Shown one piece after another: positions 1 through 9,372 of a stretch of DNA of 64,000 nt. The DNA is from Voacanga thouarsii (lineage: Eukaryota; Streptophyta; Magnoliopsida; Gentianales; Apocynaceae): positions 2,705,228-2,769,227 of the forward strand of contig JANUWF010003367.1 of NCBI GenBank assembly GCA_026120185.1, in the 5' to 3' direction. Position 1 is the stretch's first letter, and each line of letters begins with the position of its first letter. Position numbers and translations under genes: made by a program. Under the pieces are notes generated by a model, which saw only the letters and a list, made by a program, of their open reading frames with translations, had not been told where the DNA came from and did not search any database.

Positions 1-237
1 TCCCGGATGATGCCGCCAATTTCTTCAGCTGCTGTTGCCAGTTGTTATTTATAACTTCTTTGTACTTCATCTTCTCATTTTCTGTAATTAATTTTTCTTT
101 TGAATTTCGGATGTATATAAAGCCAATTGAGTGATCAATGTAAAGATGAATGAAGCAGTTTTTCTTCTTAAGCAAGTGTCTTCCTTAGCTCATCTTGTGA
201 TTGTTCTTCATGCTTTGTATTTTGCTTAATTTCAACA
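1..237 (+). repeat. 5' LTR, right part only
   Basis: These bases match the last ~237 bp of the LTRs ending at 5429 and 6163. The copy ends in CA directly before the primer binding site. A TATA-like TATATAA lies near 114-120. The first ~175 bp of the ~413-bp LTR lie upstream of the window. Confidence 0.93.
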
Positions 238-249
238 TGGTATCAGAGC
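238..249 (+). other. Primer binding site of copia element 1
   Basis: TGGTATCAGAGC immediately follows the LTR. It is complementary to the 3' end of plant initiator methionine tRNA, the usual primer of many plant copia elements. The same motif recurs at 5430-5441 in the second, truncated internal region. Confidence 0.93.
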
Positions 250-479
250 GGATGATCGATCAATGTGAAGAGATTAGATCCTGATTTACTTAAGCTCATA
301 GAGGTAATCATCAAACTCAATTTCTTTATCACAGAATTGTTAATAGCATGAACTCGTTGAGTTGTGAGTTAGTTAAATCTCTTGGTCGAATTGAATTAGT
401 TGATTGGATCTGTTGTTGGAATTGATGGTTATTGAAGTAGTGAAATCTGAAGTCATAGATTTGTGAATGATTTGATGAT

Positions 480-3400
480 ATGATCATGGCTAATCAAGAG
501 ATAGCAGCCTCTAATCCTTTTTATCTGCACCCGAGTGAAAATCCATCACTCGTTTTGGTCCAGCCTTCTTTGAATGAAAGAAATTATCACCAATGGTGTA
601 GGGCAATGAGAATGGCCTTAATCTCTAAAAACAAATTAGGTTTTGTTACTGGAACAGTTAAGGCACCGGATCAAACTCACACTTCTTATCCTGCTTGGGA
701 ACAATGCAATAACATGGTTTTATCTTGGATCTTAAATTCTATCTCACCTTCTATATCACAAAGTGTGATTTGGATAGACACAGCATATGATGTATGGAAG
801 GACCTCTGTGAACGTTTTTCACAAGGAGATTCTTTCAGAATCTCTAATTTGCAGGAAGACATTTATAATTTGAAGCAAGGCTCTTCATCTGTGAATAAGT
901 ATTACACTAGTTTAAAGACCTTGTGGGAAGAACTGTTGAATTTAAGGCCATTGCCTATTTGTCATTGTAATATAAGATGTGAATGTCCAGCTTTAAATGA
1001 GGTGAAGGTTAACAATGATGCAGATTTTGTCATACGTTTTATCAAAGGTTTAAAGGAGGAGTTCAATGGAATTAAATCTCAAGTTTTACTGACTAAATCC
1101 TTTCCTTCAGTAAACCAAGCCTTCTCTATGGTTTCAACTCATGAAAGGTCTCTCAATTACAACTCAACACACTCAGATTTTCATACTTCTGCTAATCCAC
1201 AAGTGTTTGCTACAAGAAATGCTGTAGTTGAATCTCATGAGCAGAATACTAATACAGCAAGAAATGAACAAAAATTGAATGTGGTTGGAAATGTGGATAG
1301 AAGAAATCTGCAGTCAGTAGGAAATTTTGCCTATAGAAAGGGAAATGGCATGAACAGGAGAATACAATGTACTTTTTGTGGGTTGCAAGGTCATACAATT
1401 GAAAGATGTTATAGGAAACATGGATTTCCAGCTGGATATAGAAACAAGAACAAAAACTCAGGAAGTCAAGGATTTATGCCAGGAAATCAGAGTTACATGC
1501 CACAGATAAATTCTGTTGAAGGCAATGGTATAAAATCAGTTTCTAATGCTGCAAACCAAATTTCTGCTAGTTCACATATTTCAGGGGATTTTCAGACCTC
1601 AAAATTTGTAACTCAAGAACAATATCAGCAATTGTTGAACATGAGTCAGGCTCATCATCTTGTTCCCAAAACAAAGAACCTTGTTGATCCAGAACATATT
1701 CATTCTATCAACCAAGCTAGCCTCACACCAACCTTTTCACATTTATCTCAAGATGCTCAAAATACAGGTATCAATTCTTCAATTTGGATCTTAGATTCAG
1801 GAGCCACAGACCATATTTGTTCATGTCTAGAATATTTCACTGAATTTCATTCCACCAAAGATACTTCTGTTAAACTGCCTAATGGAGATATAGTTGAAGT
1901 TTCACATATAGGCAGTGTTCAGTTAACTCCTCATCTCACTTTGCATAAAGTTTTATTCATTCCACAATTTTCTATTAATCTGATTTCCATCAGTAAACTT
2001 TATCATCAAATGAACTGCATTATAATCTTCAAAAATGGTTGTTGTTTTGTCCAGGATCCTCATCTTGGTCAGATGATTGGATCAGCTAGGTTATGTGGAG
2101 GACTTTATCATTTTGATCTCCATCAGACCACTCCTTCTGCCAATACAGTTTCTGCTTTTACTCATGATGAGTTTTACAATAAATCTTTACTTTGGCATTT
2201 AAGACTTGGTCATATGTCTTTTAAGCAGTTAGCAGAAGTACATAAAAATGATTCTTCTGTTGTTTTACCTGCTGAAAATGTATTTTGTTCAGTTTGTCCT
2301 TTAGCTAAGCAGCATAAACTGCCTTTTCCTTTACATCAAGGAACTGCCAATGCTATTTTTGATCTAATTCACATGGATATTTGGGGACCTTTCAATACTG
2401 CTACTGTTCATGGACACAAATATTTTCTTACTATAGTTGATGATTTTAGCAGGTTTTGTTGGATTTTTCTTATGAAACAAAAATCAGAAGTAAAGCTTTT
2501 GATACAACACTTTGTTGCTTATGTTGAAACACAGTTTGATAAGAAAATTAAAATTCTAAGATCCGACAATGGTCTTGAGTTTCAGCTTGTTGATTTCTAT
2601 CTTGCAAAAGGTATTATTCATCAAACTTCTTGTCCATATACCCCTGAACAGAATGGCATTGTGGAAAGAAAACATCAACATATTCTCAATGTAGCTCGAG
2701 CTCTTAAGTTTCAGTCTCAATTACCATTAGCCTATTGGGGATATTGTGTTCAGCATGCAGTTTATCTCATAAACATCACTCCTACTTCTGTTCTGAATCA
2801 ACAAACTCCCTATGCAAAGTTATATAATAAGCAACCAAACTACAATGTTCTAAAGGTCTTTGGCAATCTAGCATATGCTTGCATTCAGCAGCCTCACAAG
2901 TATAAATTTTCCCCTAAAAGCAGGCCCTGTGCATTTCTTGGTTATTCACAATCTACAAAAAGGTTCATTCTTCTAGACTATTTTTCCAGAGAAATTTTTA
3001 TGTCTAGGAATGTTTCTTTCATTGAAAGCATTTTTCCCTTCATTCACAAGCTACCTTCTCTTACTTCTGATTTGAACTTACCTGTGCTAGCAATGCCTTA
3101 TACTTCACCTTACAATTTATGTCATTCTTCTTCTGATCAATTACCTATATCTGATTCTCAGCAATCTTCTGATTCTCACTCAAATCAGCCACATTCATCT
3201 TCCTTATCTTTGCCTGCCAGAAGATCTACGAGGCATATTATTCCTCCATCTTATCTTTCTGACTATATCTGCTCCAAGATTAATAGCATATCCACACCTC
3301 ATTCTTTACCAACTACTACTACTAGTTCACTTCTTTCATGTAATGTTAGTTCATATTCAGAACCTAAACACTATTTTGAGGCCATGCAATCCCAGGAATG

Positions 3401-4949
3401 GTGTGTAGCTATGCAGGATGAAATTTCAGCTTTAGAAGCTAATCATACTTGGCATTTAGTTCATTTACCTGTTGGAAAAAGGACAATTGGCTGCAAATGG
3501 GTTTATCGTATCAAATACAGATCTGATGGTACTATAGACAGATATAAGGCCAGACTTGTAGCAAAGGGGTACACACAGCAGGAAGGCATAGATTTCCTGG
3601 ACACATTTGCTCCTGTAGTTAAAATTACTACCATCAGGATAATGCTAGCCTTGGCAGCCAAATCAAATTGGTACATTCACCAATTGGACATCAACAATGC
3701 CTTTTTACATGGAGAATTATCTAAAGAAGTTTACATGGATTTACCACCTGGTTTTGATATTGTAGATAAGACTTTAGTATGCAAATTGGATAAGTCTTTA
3801 TATGGCCTTAAGCAGGCTAGTAGGCAGTGGAATACCAAACTCACTAGTTACTTAGTTTCTCTTGGCTTTCAGCAATCTAAATGTGATTACAGTTTATTCT
3901 TCAAAAGAACTGATAATGAATTTGTTGCCTTGCTTGTTTATGTGGATGATATACTGGTTTTGAGTAATCAATTGCCTGCCATTGTTAATATCAAAAGTCA
4001 GTTGCATTCTCAGTTCAAGATTAAAGATTTGGGGGATTTACATTATTTCCTTGGATTTGAGGTTTGCAGAAATTCATCAGGTATTATTCTATCTCAGAAG
4101 AAATATGTGCTTGACTTGCTTCAAACTTATTGCTACATTGGATGCAAATCAGTATCAACACCTCTTGACAGTAAAACTAAGCTTGCTACTGGAGATTCAT
4201 ATTTGTTTTATGATAGTTCTCTTTATAGAAGGCTTGTTGGGAAATTGTTATATTTGACTCATAGCAGGCCTTATATTACATTTGCTGTGCAGCAGCTTAG
4301 TCAGTTTCTAACTGCACCTACTGCTTCTCAAATGCAAGCAGTGTATCGAATTCTTAGATACCTTAAAGGTTCTATAAATTTTGGTATTAGTTTTCCAGCT
4401 GAGTCCAATTTTAATCTTCAAGTATTTTCAGATTCTGATTGGGCAGGGTGTGTTGATTCTAGGAAATCTACTACTGGTTTTTGCATTTATTTTGGTTCTG
4501 CACTTGTATCAAGGAATTCCAAGAAGCAATCTGTTGTTGCTCGAAGCTCTGCTGAGGCAGAATATAGAGCCATGGCACAGTCTGCTTGTGAACTCCAGTG
4601 GATTCTTCATTTGTTTAAGGAGCTTCAATTTCCTTATCATTGTCCAGTTCCTGTTTTTTGTGATAATAGGAGTGCTGTCTATCTCACTGAGAATCTAGTC
4701 TTCCATGAGAGAACCAAACATATAGAACTTGATTGTCACTTCATTCGTGATCTATATCAAGCTGGAATCATCAAGCCTCTTCCTATTTCTTCTACTCATC
4801 AACTTGCAGACATTTTTACCAAAGCCCTTCCACCAGCTTCCTTCCATCTTTTGTTATCTCATCTTGGAGTTTTGACTGATTCCAGCTTGCGGGGGGCTGT
4901 TGAAGCTGGAAAAATAGAAGCTGATGTCTCTGCTTCTTCTGCTTATTGA
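480..4949 (+). CDS. Ty1/copia gag-pol polyprotein, intact frame
   Basis: This 1489-residue polyprotein encodes the capsid-like Gag and the enzymes that copy and integrate the element. In order: a gag N-terminal domain (about 15-230, of the Retrotran_gag/UBN2 type); a CCHC zinc knuckle starting CTFCGLQGH near residue 297; an aspartic protease with DSGATDH near 439; a GAG-pre-integrase HHCC module; an integrase core with D near 633 and SDNG near 695; a reverse transcriptase with YVDD at about 1154-1157; and an RNase H with SDSDWAG and SSAEAEYRA. No stop or frameshift is seen. The last ~17 residues are read from the LTR start and are altered there by an inverted duplication. A second ATG lies two codons after the first, so the exact start is uncertain. 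It could be autonomous. Confidence 0.95.
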   Translation: MIMANQEIAASNPFYLHPSENPSLVLVQPSLNERNYHQWCRAMRMALISKNKLGFVTGTVKAPDQTHTSYPAWEQCNNMVLSWILNSISPSISQSVIWIDTAYDVWKDLCERFSQGDSFRISNLQEDIYNLKQGSSSVNKYYTSLKTLWEELLNLRPLPICHCNIRCECPALNEVKVNNDADFVIRFIKGLKEEFNGIKSQVLLTKSFPSVNQAFSMVSTHERSLNYNSTHSDFHTSANPQVFATRNAVVESHEQNTNTARNEQKLNVVGNVDRRNLQSVGNFAYRKGNGMNRRIQCTFCGLQGHTIERCYRKHGFPAGYRNKNKNSGSQGFMPGNQSYMPQINSVEGNGIKSVSNAANQISASSHISGDFQTSKFVTQEQYQQLLNMSQAHHLVPKTKNLVDPEHIHSINQASLTPTFSHLSQDAQNTGINSSIWILDSGATDHICSCLEYFTEFHSTKDTSVKLPNGDIVEVSHIGSVQLTPHLTLHKVLFIPQFSINLISISKLYHQMNCIIIFKNGCCFVQDPHLGQMIGSARLCGGLYHFDLHQTTPSANTVSAFTHDEFYNKSLLWHLRLGHMSFKQLAEVHKNDSSVVLPAENVFCSVCPLAKQHKLPFPLHQGTANAIFDLIHMDIWGPFNTATVHGHKYFLTIVDDFSRFCWIFLMKQKSEVKLLIQHFVAYVETQFDKKIKILRSDNGLEFQLVDFYLAKGIIHQTSCPYTPEQNGIVERKHQHILNVARALKFQSQLPLAYWGYCVQHAVYLINITPTSVLNQQTPYAKLYNKQPNYNVLKVFGNLAYACIQQPHKYKFSPKSRPCAFLGYSQSTKRFILLDYFSREIFMSRNVSFIESIFPFIHKLPSLTSDLNLPVLAMPYTSPYNLCHSSSDQLPISDSQQSSDSHSNQPHSSSLSLPARRSTRHIIPPSYLSDYICSKINSISTPHSLPTTTTSSLLSCNVSSYSEPKHYFEAMQSQEWCVAMQDEISALEANHTWHLVHLPVGKRTIGCKWVYRIKYRSDGTIDRYKARLVAKGYTQQEGIDFLDTFAPVVKITTIRIMLALAAKSNWYIHQLDINNAFLHGELSKEVYMDLPPGFDIVDKTLVCKLDKSLYGLKQASRQWNTKLTSYLVSLGFQQSKCDYSLFFKRTDNEFVALLVYVDDILVLSNQLPAIVNIKSQLHSQFKIKDLGDLHYFLGFEVCRNSSGIILSQKKYVLDLLQTYCYIGCKSVSTPLDSKTKLATGDSYLFYDSSLYRRLVGKLLYLTHSRPYITFAVQQLSQFLTAPTASQMQAVYRILRYLKGSINFGISFPAESNFNLQVFSDSDWAGCVDSRKSTTGFCIYFGSALVSRNSKKQSVVARSSAEAEYRAMAQSACELQWILHLFKELQFPYHCPVPVFCDNRSAVYLTENLVFHERTKHIELDCHFIRDLYQAGIIKPLPISSTHQLADIFTKALPPASFHLLLSHLGVLTDSSLRGAVEAGKIEADVSASSAY

Positions 4950-5429
4950 ATGACCTGGCAGACATGCTGGTAGAATTAGTTGAGGTGGCAGCTGAGTTGG
5001 AGGCTGAGGTGGACATGTTGAAGCTGGAAATTCATATGCAGATGTAGATGACAACTCAGTTGTCAAGTTATTGTCCACCTCAGCCTCCAACTCAGCTACC
5101 ACCTCAACTAATTCTACCAAGCATGTCCGCTGGGTCATTCAATAAGCGAAGAAGCGTAAGACATCGGCTTCTATTTTTCCAGTTTCCTTTGATCCCGGAT
5201 GATGCCGCCAATTTCTTCACTGCTTGTTGCCGGTTGTTATTTATAACTTCTTTGTACTTCATCTTCTCATTTTCTGTAATTAATTTTTCTTTTGAATTCT
5301 GGATGTATATAAAGCCAATTGAGTGATCAATGTAAAGATGAATGAAGCAGTTTTTCTTCTTAAGCAAGTGTCTTCCTTAGCTCATCTTGTGATTGTTCTT
5401 CATGCTTTGTATTTTGCTTAATTTCAACA
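4898..5429 (+). repeat. Middle LTR carrying an extra inverted LTR segment
   Basis: The normal LTR in this copy runs 5016-5429 (414 bp, TGTTGAAGCTGG to TTTCAACA). It is preceded at 4898-5015 by another LTR start followed by an inverted copy of an internal LTR stretch. The arms are 4906-5014 and 5073-5182, with a 58-bp spacer, and match except for about ten positions. A short G-rich tract just before 4898 is the likely polypurine tract. Confidence 0.88.
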
Positions 5430-5751
5430 TGGTATCAGAGCGGATGATCGATCAATGTGAAGAGATTAGATTCTGATTTACTTAAGCTCATAGAGGTAAT
5501 CATCAAACTCAATTTCTTTATCACAGAATTGCTGATAGCATGAACTCGTTGAGTTGTGAGTTAATTAAATCTCTTGGTCGAATTGAATTAGTTGATTGGA
5601 ATTGATGGTTATTAAAGTAGTGAAATCTGAAGTCATAGATTTGTGAATGATTTGATGATACGATCATGGCTAATCAAGAGATAGCAGCCTCTAATTCTTT
5701 TTATCTGCACCCGAGTGAAAATCCATCACTCGTTCTGGTCCAGCCTTCTTT
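5430..5751 (+). mobile_element. Truncated second internal region of copia element 1
   Basis: This repeats the primer binding site, the untranslated leader and the first ~29 codons of gag seen at 238-575. It has scattered substitutions and lacks 12 bp present in the main copy. It breaks off inside gag and runs straight into an LTR that has lost its first two bases, so most of this second internal region is deleted. Confidence 0.9.
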
Positions 5752-6163
5752 TTGAAGCTAGAAATTCAGATGCAGATGTAGATGACAACTCAGTTGTCAA
5801 GTTACTGTCCACCTCAGCCTCCAACTCAGCTGCCACCTCAACTAATTCTACTAGCATGTCTACCAGGTCATTCAATAAGCAGAAGAAGCAGAAGACATCA
5901 GCTTCTATTTTTCCAGTTTCCTTTGATCCCGGATGATGCCGCCAATTTCTTCAACTGTTGTTGCCAGTTGTTATTTATAACTTCTTTGTACTTCATCTTC
6001 TCATTTTCTGTAATTAATTTTTCTTTTGAATTCCGGATGTATATAAAGCCAATTGAGTGATCAATGTAAAGATGAATGAAGCAGTTTTTCTTCTTAAGCA
6101 AGTGTCTTCCTTAGCTCATCTTGTGATTGTTCTTCATGCTTTGTATTTTGCTTAATTTCAACA
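5752..6163 (+). repeat. Right-hand LTR of copia element 1
   Basis: It aligns base for base with the LTR at 5016-5429 but starts at TTGAAGCT instead of TGTTGAAGCT, and ends in TTTCAACA at 6163. It lacks the inverted extra segment. Unrelated host sequence begins at 6164. Confidence 0.92.
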
Positions 6164-6280
6164 AAGGTTACTCAATGGAGGTGGAGTAACATGCTGTTGG
6201 GCTTGGCCTCTCAACAGATTATAGAAAATGCAGAGCAGCAGAGAGACATAAATATGTGCAGGGACTTCTCTGAAATCTGA
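6164..6280 (+). other. Possible 3' coding exon interrupted by the retrotransposon
   Basis: Directly after the last LTR one frame is open for 38 codons with coding-like composition (starting KVTQWRWSNMLLGLASQQ) and ends in TGA. The following bases look like a 3' UTR. It could be the end of a host gene whose upstream part lies beyond the element, or chance. I do not recognise the peptide. A near-repeat (CTTAACCAT...TGAGGAAGGGA) lies just downstream at about 6292-6355. Confidence 0.2.
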
Positions 6281-7986
6281 AGAGCAGCATACTTAACCAT
6301 GTATGAGGAAGGGAGGTTATGATATCAATAGCTTAACCATTTCTGAGGAAGGGAAGTGAAAGTACATTGCCACTGGTGTTAGTGGTATCTGGTGGAAACC
6401 CGAGGGGGACCGTTACTTCATTCTGGTTGTAACAAGAAATATTAAATTAGAGGATATAATTTGCGGTTAGCAGATTCAAAAGCTTTATTTGCTCGTAGCT
6501 GTTTTGTCGGTTATCTTAGTTTTGTATATTTTTCATCCCCGAGTTTAGTACAACTAAACTGGATGAGGCATGAAAAAGGGATTTATGATAAAATTAATAT
6601 GCACCAGCAATTCTACGCCAACAACTACGCCAGAAAGTAATATATTTTGCATGGCAAACCTCAAAAGATGTATCTTCAGAGTTCTCAAAAGCATTTACTC
6701 AGACAGTCTTGCCTGAAGAAAGAAAAGCAAGTTCTATTCAGATGAAAATACATTAAAACCTAGGTACAGCCTTAACATGAAATACTAAAACAACATAATA
6801 CGTGATAAACAATTAATTTCTGGAAAGTGAAGGCCAGTTTGTTAAGTTGTACACCACAGATGTTCTTACTAATTCAGAAGAATGTTTCAAATTGTAAAAA
6901 AAGAAGAGAAATTTACCTGCAGTTGTTGCCACCCTTCACCTAGGCATAGTTTGGTTCACGGAAGAGGGAGGAGGAGACGGCGAAGTACCTCTTTTTACCT
7001 CCTTTTGTTTGGTATGAGTTCTTTGTTTTGGTGGCATAGCTTTGTTTTGTTTTGCATGAAGAGTAAGCAAGATCTTGTAGTAATGTCATACCTTTGCATG
7101 AAGAGTAAGCAAAGTCCTGTTTAGGTCATCTTAAGCTGAACCAGTTGTACAGCAACTCTCCTTTGGCAGAAAACTAGATGTTTGTAACGATAATCAAGAT
7201 TCATCAACACTCCAGCAACTGCCAAGAGGAGAGATCCCCTAAAACGGCCTAGCTTACTGAAGCAAATATACATTGATCTTATTCCATTTGCTGCATTTCT
7301 TTGAATAAACTGCTTCTTGTTTGAATTGCCATTAATGGTCAAACCGATCGGACGGGTTTCTAATCGCGATTGGATTACAATTAGTAATATTATAATTTAA
7401 AAATTAAAATAATAATTTTTCTAAAAAAGAAAAAAAATTTAAAAAATATATTTGTAGGTTTTATTACTTAAAAATATTTTATCTTTAATTAATAAGCAAG
7501 GAAAGCGTAATAAGAAGTAATATAATATGTGTATATAAAAATCTTTTGAAATACCATATTTTGAACTTAAGTAATTAACATGTTCTATTTGCAGGTTTAT
7601 CACATGAAGAATATGTATATGTAATCACCTTTTATAACAGTAAGTTTAAGGCAAATCTCTATACCAATTGTGTTAATTCATGCTTGAAAAAAAAATTCAA
7701 TGATCTTGAATATGGTTATTGCATACAATAAGAATTACGATTCTACTTGAAGATCTTGTAGTTATAGATTAAACTGTCCAAATTATCAAATCATAGTCAT
7801 TAATTATAGCTTAAGCTGTCCATTTTGACTCTAGTGATACTCAAATCCAACTAAGAAAATAGATTATATGGCAGAAATAACTCCAGATTGTATGAAATCC
7901 CTACCAATTCTCCTGATTCATCAGTTTCTCTTACATGTATGCAATGTCTGAAATCTTTATCATTAATGTTGGCATCTCCAAAACCC
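6281..7986. other. Non-coding stretch before the MADS-box gene
   Basis: No supported gene. The part to 7350 has ordinary base composition, with short direct copies of GCATGAAGAGTAAGCAA near 7056 and 7097. The part from 7370 is AT-rich and presumably includes the distal promoter of the MADS gene. Confidence 0.5.
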
Positions 7987-7996
7987 TATATATATA
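7987..7996 (+). promoter_or_regulatory. TATA box of the AGL80-like gene
   Basis: CCC followed by TATATATATA lies about 90 bp before the start codon at 8084, the usual distance for a plant TATA box plus a short leader. Inferred from position and sequence only. Confidence 0.55.
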
Positions 7997-8083
7997 GCAA
8001 TGAACATTTGGAACTAGAAACAACAACAGCTTTTACAAACTTGTTCGGTCAGTTTGAATTTTCTTTGCTTCTTTGGTTGAGCT

Positions 8084-8791
8084 ATGACAAGAAAGAAGGT
8101 GAAACTTGCCTTTATCACCAACGATTCAGCAAGAAAAGCAACGTATAAGAAAAGGAAGAAGGGCTTGATGAAGAAGGTAAGTGAACTTAGCACCCTTTGT
8201 GGAATTGATGCTTGTGCTATTATTTATAGCCCATATGATTCTCAACCTGAGGTGTGGCCAAATACCTCGGGAGTTCAACGTGTGATTGCGCAGTTCAAAA
8301 GAATGCCTGAGATGGAGCAGAGAAAGAAAATGGTGAATCAGGAGACTTTTATTAGACAAAGGATTGCCAAAGCCAACGACCAGCTCAAGAAACAACACAA
8401 GGAAAACCGTGAGAAGGAGATTACTGAGATAATGTACCAAAGCTTGACAGGGAAAGGGCTGCAGAACTTGATGTTGTCGGACTTGACTGATCTCGGGTGG
8501 TTGATTGATCAAAAGCTGAAGGAGATCTACAAAAGGATAGAGTCTATCAAGAAAATGGCTCCTCAGCAGCAAGTTACACCACCGCCTCCACCACAACCAC
8601 CAGCAGTTGCAACTGGAATGCTACCAAGAGGAGTTCAAGGGCAGGAGCAGAAGCCGATGCCACATTGGTTCACTGACTGGATGAATAATCCCTCTGAGAA
8701 TATGGGGTTTGGCCATGGAGAGGAGATGATGATGCCCTTTAATGATAATAATCAGAACACAATGTGGACTAGCGCCTTCTTTCAAAATTGA
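8084..8791 (+). CDS. AGL80: Type I (M-gamma) MADS-box transcription factor, AGL80-like
   Basis: This single-exon 235-residue DNA-binding protein starts MTRKKVKLAFITND and carries a full MADS domain (about 1-60, with RKATYKKRKKGLMKKVSELSTLCG and ACAIIYSPYD in two parts). The MTRKKV start, the lack of introns and the absence of a K-box are typical of the M-gamma group around AGL80 and PHERES. The middle is lysine/glutamate-rich and probably helical. A run of prolines and glutamines lies near 163-175, and the C terminus ends in TSAFFQN. In Arabidopsis AGL80 acts in the central cell with AGL61, and relatives act in endosperm; that role here is inference. The start is fixed by the conserved N terminus. 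No defect is seen. It may be any M-gamma paralogue. Confidence 0.93.
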   Translation: MTRKKVKLAFITNDSARKATYKKRKKGLMKKVSELSTLCGIDACAIIYSPYDSQPEVWPNTSGVQRVIAQFKRMPEMEQRKKMVNQETFIRQRIAKANDQLKKQHKENREKEITEIMYQSLTGKGLQNLMLSDLTDLGWLIDQKLKEIYKRIESIKKMAPQQQVTPPPPPQPPAVATGMLPRGVQGQEQKPMPHWFTDWMNNPSENMGFGHGEEMMMPFNDNNQNTMWTSAFFQN

Positions 8792-9372
8792 ATAATATTG
8801 CTAATCTTGATAATAATCCAGCATGTATATAGATGTGTGTTCTTTCTGAGTTTGATCCAATTTCGTTAGAATTTGTGCTTTCGTATGTACAGAAATTCTC
8901 ACGTTTAGTTTCCTTTTAGTGATTTAGAATCATGAAACTATTTTCCTTGTAATGGTTTCTTTCTACCACTGTTTTCATCCCATCAGTAAACGTATATCTC
9001 GGAAACTATTCACAGTTCATTCACCCACTAACTTTTAGGCTTTTACTCTCGTTTCTCTCCCTGCATGCTCAACTATTTGTGTTAATTTTCGGTTTGTCCT
9101 CCCCTGTCTTTCTATTGCACTTAAGTTTCCATATCTATTCACGTATTTGGTAGAAAGACTTACAATTTGAATGCATGGTGTGATACCCCAATCTCATATG
9201 GGATTGGGATGAGAGGTGTGTATGGTATATAAGGATGGATCTAAATACCTATTGTCAATTTGGAATATCTATTTTGGCCCAACAAGGATGGTGACCAAGT
9301 AGTTGACCGTGGGTGCTGCTAAACTCATAGTCGCGCTCTTGGATATGCAGGCACGGGGCGTGACACATGAGA
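8792..9372. other. MADS gene 3' region and spacer
   Basis: This holds the presumed 3' UTR of the AGL80-like gene and then unassigned sequence. No further coding signal is visible before the transporter pseudogene. Confidence 0.5.

Larger units (their letters stand above)
1..6163 (+). mobile_element. Ty1/copia LTR retrotransposon, composite LTR-internal-LTR-partial internal-LTR
   Basis: The order is LTR end (1-237), primer binding site, full internal region with one intact gag-pol frame, LTR (4898-5429), a second primer binding site with about 320 bp of a second internal region, then a third LTR (5752-6163). The domain order protease, integrase, reverse transcriptase, RNase H is that of Ty1/copia. 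The left edge lies outside the window, so the target duplication cannot be checked; the 5 bases after the last LTR are AAGGT. The two internal copies differ by several substitutions and a 12-bp indel, so they are not a simple recent duplication. The uninterrupted polyprotein suggests a fairly young insertion. Confidence 0.93.
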
